A stretch of DNA of 34,149 nt from an uncultured Flavobacteriales bacterium. Its GTDB lineage: Bacteria > Bacteroidota > Bacteroidia > Flavobacteriales_D > Sanyastnellaceae. The translations under genes and the position numbers were made by a program. Under the pieces are notes generated by a model. That model was not told where the DNA came from, did not search any database, and worked only from the letters and a program-made list of their open reading frames with translations. The stretch lies in assembly GCA_905478795.1 (NCBI GenBank), contig CAJQJX010000039.1:1-34149 (forward strand), written 5' to 3'. Below, piece after piece: positions 26,025 to 34,149 of this stretch (its first letter is position 1; every line of letters begins with the position of its first letter).

Positions 26025-27506
26025 ATGTCACAGGAGGAAACCCCAGCAACCGAAACGACCGGCCACACTAGGTCGGAAGGCACGACCAGCTCGAGCACGC
26101 CGCCCCCTTCGATTTTTCATCGCATCATGGCCTTGTTAAAGCCCCTGGCGATAGAGCGGTTTCGCATCATCGACTTGGCCGATGCAGAACAGACCATCAA
26201 GGGCATTCAAAAGGACATTGAATTCCGCGGATTCAACCTGTGGATTTTGGTCTTTAGCATCATCATCTGCTCCATTGGTCTAAACGTCAACTCTACCGCA
26301 GTGGTCATTGGCGCCATGCTCATCAGCCCCCTGATGGGACCCATCATGGGCATCGGACTGGGCTTAGGCACCAACGACGCATCGACGTTCAAAACCGCCA
26401 TGGGCAATCTGGGCATTGCGGTGGGCATTTCCATCCTAACGAGTGCACTGTACTTCGCCTTCTCCCCCATCAATGAAGCGTCGAGCGAGCTGCTCTCGCG
26501 GACCCAACCTACCCTGCTAGACGTTGTCGTGGCCTTGTTTGGTGGTCTCGCAGGCATCCTTGCCGGCTCGCGGAAAGAAAAGTCCAATGTGATTCCCGGC
26601 GTGGCCATCGCTACCGCTTTGATGCCACCGCTGTGCACCGCTGGATACGGATTGGCCAACGGAGAATGGAACTTCCTCATGGGCGGATTTTATCTGTTCC
26701 TGATCAATACCGCTCTGATAGCACTGTCCACTTGGCTGGTCGTGCGCTACCTCCGGTTCCCTGTGCTCCATTACGTAGAACCTGCATTGGAACGCAGGTA
26801 CAAGCGGCTTTCAGCACTCCTTTTCCTCGCATTACTGGGGCCTTCGGGCTACATTTTTTACGACATCGTTCAGGAAAGCCGAGAAAATGCAGCCTTGCAA
26901 CTCTTTGTCCAGGACAACATGGAGATACCAGGTAATACCGTTGATTTAGAAATCAACAGGGGTACCACACCTCCGGAATTAGAAGTCTCAATCTATGGCT
27001 CCATGGTCACGATGGAGCAGGAAGAACAATGGAATCAAAAGCTCGCTGCTGCCCACCCCGAATTCAAACTCAACCTCATCAACAATGGCATCAATGAGGC
27101 AGACATTGAGGAAATGCGGGAGCAACTGGCCTTTATGATGAACAGCTTCTCCGACCTCACCGCCAAGGACCGGCAAATCCAGCAACTCAATGCTGAATTG
27201 ACCCTCACAAGCGGCCGCCTGCGACAATTGGAGTCCAAACTGCTGCCTGTCGGCATTGGCAATGAATTGTATACCATTTGTCCAAGCGCCACCCGTGTGA
27301 GGTGGGGCCGCATCAATGAGCAGGGGCCCAACGCCCAAGTACCCGAGACGTTCATGGCGCAATTAGAAGTCACGCTCAATGCCCCTTTCCCTCGGCCAGA
27401 AATGGAGGATTCGCTCCAAAACCTGCTGGGCCAATGGCTGCAAGCGCGACTGGCAACGAACCACAGGATGGAGGTTTCCATCCAGTATGAGACTCCTTTG
27501 CCTTGA
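26025..27506 (+). CDS. DUF389 family multi-pass membrane protein
   Basis: The ATG at 26025 (MSQEETPATETT) is preferred to an in-frame TTG at 25995. The product has about 493 residues. A polar N-terminal segment is followed by several membrane helices between about residues 65 and 265. The DUF389 hallmarks are NSTAVVIGAMLISPLMGPIMG, split as NSTAVVIGAMLISP and LMGPIMGIGLGLG, and PGVAIATALMPPLC. The function of DUF389 proteins is not established. The C-terminal ~220 residues are soluble, probably extracytoplasmic, with a helical stretch (about 360-400) and a beta-alpha end. It overlaps the following HExxH gene by 4 nt, which implies coupling and perhaps joint function. Confidence 0.9.
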   Translation: MSQEETPATETTGHTRSEGTTSSSTPPPSIFHRIMALLKPLAIERFRIIDLADAEQTIKGIQKDIEFRGFNLWILVFSIIICSIGLNVNSTAVVIGAMLISPLMGPIMGIGLGLGTNDASTFKTAMGNLGIAVGISILTSALYFAFSPINEASSELLSRTQPTLLDVVVALFGGLAGILAGSRKEKSNVIPGVAIATALMPPLCTAGYGLANGEWNFLMGGFYLFLINTALIALSTWLVVRYLRFPVLHYVEPALERRYKRLSALLFLALLGPSGYIFYDIVQESRENAALQLFVQDNMEIPGNTVDLEINRGTTPPELEVSIYGSMVTMEQEEQWNQKLAAAHPEFKLNLINNGINEADIEEMREQLAFMMNSFSDLTAKDRQIQQLNAELTLTSGRLRQLESKLLPVGIGNELYTICPSATRVRWGRINEQGPNAQVPETFMAQLEVTLNAPFPRPEMEDSLQNLLGQWLQARLATNHRMEVSIQYETPLP

Positions 27507-28195
27507 GACGCTTCTTGAGGGTCGGCTTGCAAGGATTGCGTTGGCCCCTGGGTATGGCGACCTTCATTGGGCTGCCTGCCGCTTTGCGGGTCATCTGGGC
27601 CGAAATCGAACCGTTGATACATTCACAGCAATGGCCATTCTGGCTCGGGTTTGCTGGAATTCTGGCTTTGTGGGCTGCTTGGTGGCGCCACACCCGATGG
27701 GCGCGGTTCATCACCACCATTGAACACGAGTCACTGCACGCCATTGTGGGCATGCTCTCCCTCATTCCAGTGAGGGAGCTCAAAGTCAGAGAAGATGGCA
27801 GTGGCCATGTTCTCTTTGAACCTCCTGGACATTGGCTGCTGTATTTGTCGCCCTACTTCATCCCGCTCCTCTTGTTGATTGAGGTCGGCCTGATCGGCTT
27901 AATGGGTTTGCCGGATGATGCAGAACGTGCTTTGCTCGGGGCGCTTTTGGGCCTTTCATTGGTGGGCCACCTGCGCCAAATCCACCCTCGGCAAACAGAC
28001 TTTCGCCAGGCAGGCTGGGTATTTACTGTTGCCTTTTTGCCCACGGCATTCTTGCTCGCCTACGGGGCAGCATTCACCATGCTACAAGGTGGTCAATTGG
28101 GGGCCATACCCAGCTTCCTCAGCAACTGGGGGGGAGAGGTATTGAACGATGCGCAATGGTCATGGCATCATCTGCAGCAGTGGTGGACACGCTGA
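27503..28195 (+). CDS. Putative membrane zinc peptidase with HExxH motif (M50B-like)
   Basis: 230 residues, with about four or five hydrophobic segments (about 14-31, 46-62, 110-134, 140-157 and 173-195). HESLH at residues 75-79 is a HExxH zinc-binding motif next to a membrane segment. The following text (VRELKVREDGSGHVLFEP) resembles the strand after the motif in M50B-like proteins, which often read pDGSG. This suggests an intramembrane or membrane-proximal metallopeptidase. The third zinc ligand is not obvious to me, so activity is uncertain. It is translationally coupled to the DUF389 gene (ATGA overlap at 27503-27506) and converges on the caspase operon. Confidence 0.7.
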   Translation: MRRFLRVGLQGLRWPLGMATFIGLPAALRVIWAEIEPLIHSQQWPFWLGFAGILALWAAWWRHTRWARFITTIEHESLHAIVGMLSLIPVRELKVREDGSGHVLFEPPGHWLLYLSPYFIPLLLLIEVGLIGLMGLPDDAERALLGALLGLSLVGHLRQIHPRQTDFRQAGWVFTVAFLPTAFLLAYGAAFTMLQGGQLGAIPSFLSNWGGEVLNDAQWSWHHLQQWWTR

Positions 28196-28204
28196 GGTCC
28201 AGGC

Positions 28205-29164
28205 TCACTCCCAGCGGGAGACAAAATCCGCCATGTCGGATTGGTGTCGTTTGTTCCAACGGATCACCTTGACAATCTGAGTGGTGTATATCAAGCCGGC
28301 CAATCCCGCAGTGCCCCATTTCCCATATTGGTATGGCTGTGCAGCTTCTTTAGCAGAACTCTCGCTCCCAAAAGGACGGTCCAACTCTTCATTGTAAGCT
28401 TTGGTTTCTAGGTTGGCCAGCAAGGCCGCCGCTCCACCAAAAATGGCCACGGTCCAAAAATTACCGTTGCCCTTCTTAGACCTCCGGTCGTTGTATTCCA
28501 CCGTCCAGTTCTGGGACTCACCATACGTGACATAAGGAATCCCCGCGCCGGGAAGCAGAGCGCTGAAGAGCATACCAACGGCGGCCGGCCGGTGACGATA
28601 ACCCATCAGTTCAACCGAGGACTGGGCACCTGAACCCTTCAACTCGTGGTGCATTTCAAAGTCGTAATTGCCAGACGGCGCTTTCATCTCAATCGCATTC
28701 CAACCGCTCACTTGACGCAACCGGTATGAAGCAAGGTCCTTGTCTTCTCCAAAATCATCAGAAATAGGATCAGGCATATTGAACCAATCATCCCGGAATT
28801 TCATCGAGAAGCCATAGTGCTGGCTGGTCTTCACTTTGAACCTGAAGCGGTCACCCCACAACTCCTCGACCTCCTCCGCAAAATTCCAGATGACCTTTCT
28901 TTTGCCCGACAACACCCCCTGACCCACATCCCCAGAAACTGACTTGAGGGGCCCCTTCCAAGTGTATCCATCGTCTTCACTGTAGTAGAGCTGCACCGTG
29001 AGGGGACGGTCCGCCTTGAGGTTATAACTCACCTCCAATTCCTCTGCAAAATCCTTGACCTGCACCTTATTGATGCTCTGGGCGACACCCAGTAATGGCA
29101 TGGCATTACACATGGTCAGGAGCACCAAGTAGGCGGCAAAACGGGTCAAATGCTTATTGTCCAT
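28205..29164 (-). CDS. Secreted protein of unknown function with a C-terminal hydrophobic region, caspase-operon member
   Basis: 319 residues with an N-terminal signal peptide (about 1-29, ending LLGVAQ). Residues ~32-113 form a beta domain with VQLYYSEDDGYTWKGPLKSV, GDVGQG and KRKVIWNF. From memory this module recurs in Bacteroidota secreted proteins, often near caspase-like or SUMF-like proteins. The middle (~115-185) has no recognised motif. The C-terminal half holds two short hydrophobic stretches (about 192-210 and 235-252) and GTAGLAGLIYTTQIVKVIRW, so it may sit in a membrane. It follows the caspase gene after 9 nt. The function is unknown. Confidence 0.8.
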   Translation of the reverse strand: MDNKHLTRFAAYLVLLTMCNAMPLLGVAQSINKVQVKDFAEELEVSYNLKADRPLTVQLYYSEDDGYTWKGPLKSVSGDVGQGVLSGKRKVIWNFAEEVEELWGDRFRFKVKTSQHYGFSMKFRDDWFNMPDPISDDFGEDKDLASYRLRQVSGWNAIEMKAPSGNYDFEMHHELKGSGAQSSVELMGYRHRPAAVGMLFSALLPGAGIPYVTYGESQNWTVEYNDRRSKKGNGNFWTVAIFGGAAALLANLETKAYNEELDRPFGSESSAKEAAQPYQYGKWGTAGLAGLIYTTQIVKVIRWNKRHQSDMADFVSRWE

Positions 29165-29173
29165 GGTTTTTGA

Positions 29174-30871
29174 TTAATCGTCCAATCCCCAAGACCGCCA
29201 CTCATTAATAATGGTTGGCGCCACACGAACGGAAGGTTCCTGATCACGGCCGTCACGGTTGGACTGCAGCTTGACCTCTTTTCGGACATAGTCATACATG
29301 TCCCCGTAACTCAACTTCCCTTTCGACTCCTGCATGTACTTGAGTAGGAAATAGGTGAAATAGCCATGCTCCTGACCTTCAAATACACCACTCGATTGGT
29401 TGCCAGAGCTGGAGGCGAAAACGACGGCATTCCCACCCGCCTCGACCTCTTCAGGTACCCGGGCCAAGCCCTTCATACCCGCGATCAAACTCTCATTGCG
29501 GGCACCACCCGAAAAGCAAGCATCCAAGAAGACCGTCGTCCTGAGGGTTGGAGTCTTTCCCAACTCTGAGTAGACCTGCGCCAATGAAAGTCCAAGCTCT
29601 GGCGCATCACCGTCGACATCAACCGGAATCAAAAACGGTTCCTTGGTTGCCTCTGAGGGCAATCCATGACCGCTGTAATAAAAAACCAACTCGGCCTCCC
29701 CTTCCAAAGCCGCCGCAAAATTGGACAACTGAGCCAATGAACGCTCCATGGTCACCTTGGTTGCATTGGTCTCCAGAATGATGTTTTCCTTGGGGATTCC
29801 CCACAGCTTTTCGAGGTATTGCTGCATGATGTACGCATCCGCCTCGGCGTAGGGCACGTCTTGGGTAGGATTCAATCCCGGATTGGAAGATGCATACTTC
29901 TCGTTGCCTATGATCAAAGCAAACCGCTGTTCACTGGTCTTCTTCGCGGCAGGGATGTTCCGGTCAACATCAGAACCAAAGAACACTGAACTGGCAGATC
30001 CTCCACCATCCGAAGTCGGCACCTGCCACATCGTTTGATCCAACATGGCTTCCAAAGGCAATGCACCAATGAAGGTGTCTGCATACCGGCCCAGCGACTC
30101 ATCCAAGACGACCTTGAACTGCACCTCCTGATGAGGGTAGTCTGGCGGCACAATCACCGAGACCCAGAGCTCTTTCACTTGCCCCGGCTCCAACTGATTA
30201 AACTTGAAACTCTGGGTCGACAAAGGCTGCACCCCCTCATCAATAAGCTCGAGCTCACATCGGACATCGTAGGCAAAACCCTCTCCTTTATTCCGCACCA
30301 AAAATTGGTAGGTAAAGGCTTGTCCCCGTTTAATTTCCCCTTCCTTTACCCGGTGGTCGACCACCAGAAGTTCCGGCTGCCTGAACTCCAAAGTTTGGAT
30401 GTTCACCGACTGTTCTGGCGGACCAAATCCCAGCGGCTCCTGGATTTTTAGGAACACCTTCAACTCACCATCCTTTGTCTTCATAGAAGACTGTATCGGA
30501 ACAACAAACTCCATTGTCGCGCCCCGAGGCACGTCCGCAATCCTGATTTGCTCAGAAACCGTCACCCCTGATGACGCGCCTTCTAACCGCACTTCGCAAA
30601 CCATACCCTGTGCATCGCCCAAAGCAGTCGGCGCATTGTTCAGTTTGTAGGTCAACGTCGCCTGCTCATTGGCATCGAGATATCCATTGCCATTGCCGTC
30701 CTCAAACCGCATGCTTCCCTCTACAATCGACAATTGCGGGGGCGCGATCACAGGACGCCGTTGTATGGTCATGGACTTCTTCGTCACGGCCTCGACCTGG
30801 GCATTCAGCCCCATCATATTCACTGCCAACACCGCCCAAAAACAGGCTGCATATTGCTTGAATCTCCGCAT
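29174..30871 (-). CDS. Secreted caspase-family (C14) cysteine protease
   Basis: 565 residues. Signal peptide about 1-24. The N-terminal part (about 45-270) is beta-rich, apparently two immunoglobulin-like domains, and begins with a Ca-binding-like loop FEDGNGNGYLDANE (56-69). The C-terminal caspase domain (about 315-555) starts RFALIIGNEKY. It has the catalytic His402 in FYYSGHG and Cys452 in VFLDACFSGG, both with the standard flanks, so it looks active. GNAVVFASSSGNQSS and HGYFTYFLLKYM are further family text. Its ATG shares one base with the upstream gene stop (TAATG at 30869-30873), implying coupled translation. The substrate is unknown. Confidence 0.93.
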   Translation of the reverse strand: MRRFKQYAACFWAVLAVNMMGLNAQVEAVTKKSMTIQRRPVIAPPQLSIVEGSMRFEDGNGNGYLDANEQATLTYKLNNAPTALGDAQGMVCEVRLEGASSGVTVSEQIRIADVPRGATMEFVVPIQSSMKTKDGELKVFLKIQEPLGFGPPEQSVNIQTLEFRQPELLVVDHRVKEGEIKRGQAFTYQFLVRNKGEGFAYDVRCELELIDEGVQPLSTQSFKFNQLEPGQVKELWVSVIVPPDYPHQEVQFKVVLDESLGRYADTFIGALPLEAMLDQTMWQVPTSDGGGSASSVFFGSDVDRNIPAAKKTSEQRFALIIGNEKYASSNPGLNPTQDVPYAEADAYIMQQYLEKLWGIPKENIILETNATKVTMERSLAQLSNFAAALEGEAELVFYYSGHGLPSEATKEPFLIPVDVDGDAPELGLSLAQVYSELGKTPTLRTTVFLDACFSGGARNESLIAGMKGLARVPEEVEAGGNAVVFASSSGNQSSGVFEGQEHGYFTYFLLKYMQESKGKLSYGDMYDYVRKEVKLQSNRDGRDQEPSVRVAPTIINEWRSWGLDD

Positions 30872-31797
30872 TAGTATCGTTGTTTAGGTCGAATTCGAAT
30901 GGGCACCCTCTGGACTTGAAAATGATCGGAGCGTCCCGCATTCTGCTTGATCCAACGCTCTAACCGCTCCTCTTCCACAGACCACATCTGCTCCTCCTCA
31001 TTCCAATTCATCACCGGCGGCGCAAATTCATGCGTTGCAAAAGCCCCAATCAACATCGCCTGTGCGTCGACCATGTCTTCATTGGTGACCTTGAAACCCC
31101 ATGAGTAACGGGCCAAACGTTTCATGCCCTGACGGGACGCCTCGACTTCCAGCCACTCAGATTCATTGTTGAAGAGGGCGTATTCACGCTGCCCCTCTAC
31201 CTCTTCTGCAAACTCGGTGTTGTTGTTAGACAAAGCATAAACCGTTCCGTTTTCTAAATAGAAAAACATCACATGGCCATCAACTGGTGACTGAAAACGT
31301 GCCCGGACCCGATCGCCCGCCTCCAAAAATGGAACAGGCTCAATTCCGAGAACATCCGCACACAAGTCCAAGGTCAAATCCACCCTGCTCTCTTTGATGG
31401 GCTGCGCCTTTCCCTCAACCCGCACAGACCACCAGATTTCGCCATCCCTGATCTCGGGAAGGGGCCCTTCACACACCGTGGTCTCGAGCCACTCACCCTT
31501 CACCTGCAGAACGTTGAGTTCGGTGAAAGACCCATCTATTTCGCCATTATTGTCAGAGGTAACCTGCACTGTTTCGCTCTTGACCCGAGTCCCAAACACA
31601 GCAGCCATGGCCCTGATTTTAGCCTGCTCGATCACCCATTGTTTGGCCTCTTCCGTCGTTCTTCCCTGCGGGTTGGCGAAGAACTCCCAGCCTGAGTCCA
31701 CCGTTTTGATCTGCCCAAATACCAGCACGTGGAACCCCATAGCAGCGATGAGCAAGAAATTCCGGCAAGCCTGTTTCAAGGATAAAATGGAGCGCAT
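30871..31797 (-). CDS. Secreted DUF4384-domain protein, caspase-operon member
   Basis: 308 residues with a signal peptide (about 1-29, ending LVFGQ). The N-terminal half (about 40-130) reads like an LPP20/FlgT-type domain: EEAKQWVIEQAKIRAMAAVFG then strands. The C-terminal half matches DUF4384 in style: FLEAGDRVRARFQSPVDGHVMFFYLENGTVYAL and RYSWGFKVTN. DUF4384 often accompanies caspase or kinase proteins; its function is not established. First gene of the three-gene unit. No convincing promoter boxes could be assigned in the 120-bp divergent gap to dtd. Confidence 0.82.
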   Translation of the reverse strand: MRSILSLKQACRNFLLIAAMGFHVLVFGQIKTVDSGWEFFANPQGRTTEEAKQWVIEQAKIRAMAAVFGTRVKSETVQVTSDNNGEIDGSFTELNVLQVKGEWLETTVCEGPLPEIRDGEIWWSVRVEGKAQPIKESRVDLTLDLCADVLGIEPVPFLEAGDRVRARFQSPVDGHVMFFYLENGTVYALSNNNTEFAEEVEGQREYALFNNESEWLEVEASRQGMKRLARYSWGFKVTNEDMVDAQAMLIGAFATHEFAPPVMNWNEEEQMWSVEEERLERWIKQNAGRSDHFQVQRVPIRIRPKQRY

Positions 31798-31917
31798 CTT
31801 GACAAGTGAGGCTGCAATTTACCCAAGGAGGAGAAGATTCAATTGAAAAGACTGTCCTGAACTTGTCTGTGATGGCAGTCCAGCCACCTGTGTCAGATGT
31901 GCGGCCTAATTTGCAGC

Positions 31918-32370
31918 ATGAGGGCAGTGGTCCAAAGGGTTAAACGCGCCGAAGTGCGGACAGAAGGAGTAGCTGTAGGAACCTGCGGCAATGGCCTCAT
32001 GGTATTGCTTGGCGTGCATTCAGAAGACACAGATGCAGATGCCGATTGGCTGGCATCAAAAGTGGCTGCGCTCCGAATTTTTTCTGACGACGAGGGCAAG
32101 ATGAACCGCTCAGTGGTCGACGTGAATGGCGGAGCCTTAGTGGTGAGCCAATTCACTTTGCACGCCAAATACAAGAAAGGCACCCGCCCCAGCTTTGTCC
32201 ACGCGGCCCGCCCAGAGACCGCCATCCCATTGTATGAGCGCTTCGTGAAAAACCTCGAAGAACACCTCAAGCGACCCGTGGCGACCGGTAAGTTTGGTGC
32301 CATGATGGAAGTGGACTTGATCAACGACGGCCCTGTCACCATCACCATGGATACCCAACACAAGGAATGA
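31918..32370 (+). CDS. dtd: D-aminoacyl-tRNA deacylase
   Basis: Removes D-amino acids (and glycine mischarged on tRNA-Ala) from tRNAs. The ATG at 31918 gives the standard start [13 protein letters not shown] and a 150-residue protein; an in-frame ATG seven codons earlier (31897) is less typical. Both active-site signatures are present: [17 protein letters not shown] (about 78-94) and NDGPVTI near the C-terminus, which holds the Gly-cisPro motif. It overlaps the MazG-like gene by 4 nt. The pairing of dtd with a MazG-like gene is, as I recall, common in Bacteroidota. Confidence 0.95.
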   Translation: MRAVVQRVKRAEVRTEGVAVGTCGNGLMVLLGVHSEDTDADADWLASKVAALRIFSDDEGKMNRSVVDVNGGALVVSQFTLHAKYKKGTRPSFVHAARPETAIPLYERFVKNLEEHLKRPVATGKFGAMMEVDLINDGPVTITMDTQHKE

Positions 32371-32708
32371 CCTCTGATTCGCCCACCCTCGCCACCGTCC
32401 AATCCACCGTTGACGAGTGGATCACCACCATCGGGGTGCGCTATTTCAGCGAACTCACCAATATGGCCATCCTCACAGAGGAGGTGGGTGAGTTGGCACG
32501 CATCATGGCCCGACGCTACGGGGATCAAAGCGAAAAGCCCTCCGATGCCACGCTCGATTTGGGCGATGAAATGGCCGATGTTCTTTGGGTATTGGCCGCC
32601 CTGGCCAACCAAACAGGTGTAGACCTGAGTGCCGCGTTCCAGCGCAACCTCGAAAAGAAAACCACCCGCGATGCCGACCGGCACCGCAACAATCCCAAGC
32701 TCCAATGA
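32367..32708 (+). CDS. MazG-like nucleotide pyrophosphohydrolase
   Basis: A small all-alpha NTP pyrophosphohydrolase, expected to hydrolyse (d)NTPs to the monophosphate as housecleaning. 113 residues, a single MazG domain. The magnesium-binding residues are visible: EEVGEL (Glu38, Glu39, Glu42) and DEMADVLW (Glu68, Asp71). The C-terminus [11 protein letters not shown] is typical of single-domain forms. It overlaps dtd (4 nt) and the following VPS10-like gene (ATGA, 4 nt), so all three are coupled. The substrate is not determined. Confidence 0.9.
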   Translation: MTSDSPTLATVQSTVDEWITTIGVRYFSELTNMAILTEEVGELARIMARRYGDQSEKPSDATLDLGDEMADVLWVLAALANQTGVDLSAAFQRNLEKKTTRDADRHRNNPKLQ

Positions 32709-34149
32709 GCCGCGCATTCCTTCACAACTACTGCCTCATTCCCTTCCTTCTGCTGGCCGTAACCGCTGCAGGACAGCGCGGCCGCAAAAGCGACATACTC
32801 GCCCCAACATCGGCCAAGGCACGGCTCAATGTGGCCGCATCCCATGAGGCCCTCCAGGCGGCCAGCTGGACTTCTGGATTGGCGTTGCGCAGTGTAGGGC
32901 CTACTGTGATGAGCGGTCGGGTCGTCGACCTTTCGGTCAACCCAGAAAACCCCGCAGAATTTGTGGTAGGCTATGCCACCGGAGGATTGTGGCACACCAC
33001 CGATCAAGGCACCTCCTTTCAGCCGTTGTTTGACCGCGACCTCATGATCTTTGTGGGCGCCATCGCCGTGGATTGGGAACGGCGCCACATTTGGGTCGGC
33101 ACTGGAGAGGTCAATGCTTCACGCTCGAGTTATGCCGGGGTCGGCATCTACCTCAGCAAAGATTGGGGCGACTCTTGGACACATGCAGGCCTGTCCGAAA
33201 CCCACCACATTGGCCGGATTGTCTTGGACGAAGACGATGGTGTCTATGTCGCTGCTGCGGGGCCACTTTACAACGACACCCATTCGAATGCCCAACGCGG
33301 AATCTACCACAGCACCGACAGTGGAACCACCTGGAATTTGTTGCTCGACGGGACCCAAGCTGGCAGGCCTCAGGCTGGTGCGATCGACCTGATCATCGAC
33401 CCTAACCGCACAGACCACATGTATGCAGCGCTGTGGGACCGCACCCGCCGTGCTTGGAACTTTACAGAAGGCGGACCCGGAAGCGGCATATTCGAATCTG
33501 CAGATGGTGGTGCCTCTTGGGTGCACTTGTCATCCGAAGAATTCGGGTTCCCCAATGGAGCGCACATTGGCAGGATGGGACTGGCGTATCATGCGGCCGC
33601 TGACCGTCTGTACATCATTGTAGACAACCAAAACGCCAAACCCGAAGAAGGCGAGGATTCAGAAGAAGAGGCCCCCCTCGAAGCCAAGGATTTTAGAGGG
33701 ATGACCGAGGCAGATTTCGCCGCATTGGACACCACAGCGCTTACCGATTTTCTGGAGGACAACAACTTCCCAGAGGAGGCCACGGCTACCTCAGTCTTTC
33801 AACGCGTCGCAGATGGCACACTCCAAACCGATGCGCTTGCAGATTTTCTGGGCGATGCCAATGCAGAGATGTTCGACCCTCCCATCATAGGCGCTGAAGT
33901 CTACCGATGGGATGGGCTGGCCATGGGAAATGACGAGTCGATGCCACGCGGTATCGACACCACAGACGCACGCTGGGTGCGCACGCACGAGGAAGCGCTC
34001 GACGAAGTGTGCTACAGTTACTGTTACTATTTCGGACTCATCGCCGTGGACCCAAGCGATCAAGACCGCCTGATCATTGGGGGCGTTCCCTTGCTGGAAA
34101 GCACCGATGGCGGTGCCACTTGGGCCTCCATCGCCCAAGACAACGTACA
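32705..34149 (+). CDS. VPS10/sortilin-like BNR beta-propeller protein, 3' partial
   Basis: The frame starts at the ATG 32705 that overlaps the MazG stop and runs open to the window end (about 481 codons), so the C-terminus is missing. Signal peptide about 1-23 (ending LAVTAAGQ). At least five Asp-box repeats mark a beta-propeller: TTDQGTSF (98-105), SKDWGDSW (151-158), STDSGTTW (203-210), then SADGGASW and STDGGATW near the end. VGTGEVNASRSSYAGVGIYL is typical of the Bacteroidota proteins often named glycosyl hydrolase BNR; no catalytic residues for that are evident. An acidic insert (about nt 33630-33890) breaks the propeller. Probably exported; a T9SS tail may lie past the window. The function is unknown. 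Confidence 0.85.
   Translation, partial: MSRAFLHNYCLIPFLLLAVTAAGQRGRKSDILAPTSAKARLNVAASHEALQAASWTSGLALRSVGPTVMSGRVVDLSVNPENPAEFVVGYATGGLWHTTDQGTSFQPLFDRDLMIFVGAIAVDWERRHIWVGTGEVNASRSSYAGVGIYLSKDWGDSWTHAGLSETHHIGRIVLDEDDGVYVAAAGPLYNDTHSNAQRGIYHSTDSGTTWNLLLDGTQAGRPQAGAIDLIIDPNRTDHMYAALWDRTRRAWNFTEGGPGSGIFESADGGASWVHLSSEEFGFPNGAHIGRMGLAYHAAADRLYIIVDNQNAKPEEGEDSEEEAPLEAKDFRGMTEADFAALDTTALTDFLEDNNFPEEATATSVFQRVADGTLQTDALADFLGDANAEMFDPPIIGAEVYRWDGLAMGNDESMPRGIDTTDARWVRTHEEALDEVCYSYCYYFGLIAVDPSDQDRLIIGGVPLLESTDGGATWASIAQDNV

Overview
The window reads as chromosomal DNA of a fairly GC-rich Bacteroidota, most likely a Flavobacteriales-like lineage. The evidence is a complete core type IX secretion/gliding locus (a PorP/SprF-family protein followed by gldK, gldL, gldM, gldN), a T9SS type A cargo protein, a Bacteroidota-type LptE, starts without obvious Shine-Dalgarno sequences, and the receiver-less sigma54 activator / lptE / secG / groESL neighbourhood that I remember from this phylum. 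There are no rRNA, tRNA, CRISPR or IS features that I can see. No gap between genes exceeds 300 bases.

Left edge (1-896): remains of a polysaccharide O-acetylation locus. It holds the end of an AlgX/AlgJ-like SGNH protein whose conserved blocks appear in an unusual order, then a 17-codon stub of an MBOAT acyltransferase that breaks off abruptly, then a strong bidirectional terminator. Base composition is visibly more AT-rich than the rest.

Minus-strand block (897-7835): miaB, a sigma54 enhancer-binding protein, lptE, a conserved helical-repeat protein and secG form a tightly packed unit (the first three overlap by 4 nt each). It ends in a 14-bp stem terminator. Beyond it, groS-groL form a second unit, whose upstream gap holds a near-consensus sigma54 promoter.

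Plus-strand block (8025-19803): topA, a degenerate arginase-fold protein, the PorP/SprF-family protein, gldKLMN with a terminator, then an ABC-F ATPase. GldL/GldM are the inner-membrane motor, GldK/GldN the periplasmic/outer-membrane ring, and the PorP/SprF protein an outer-membrane partner.

Minus-strand block (19810-25902): purL, a membrane-anchored PASTA protein, a T9SS cargo protein and an rluD-type pseudouridine synthase, closely spaced and probably co-transcribed. Divergent from it (26025-28195) are a DUF389 membrane protein and, overlapping by 4 nt, a membrane protein with an HExxH zinc-peptidase motif.

Right end: a compact minus-strand three-gene unit (28205-31797) encodes a DUF4384 protein, a secreted caspase-fold (C14) protease and a secreted protein with a C-terminal hydrophobic region. 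Divergent from it on the plus strand are dtd, a MazG-like pyrophosphohydrolase and the start of a large VPS10/BNR beta-propeller protein that runs off the window. The most interesting items are the candidate sigma54 promoter of groESL next to its possible activator, the metal-ligand-poor arginase homologue beside the T9SS locus, the caspase operon, and the broken acetylation locus.
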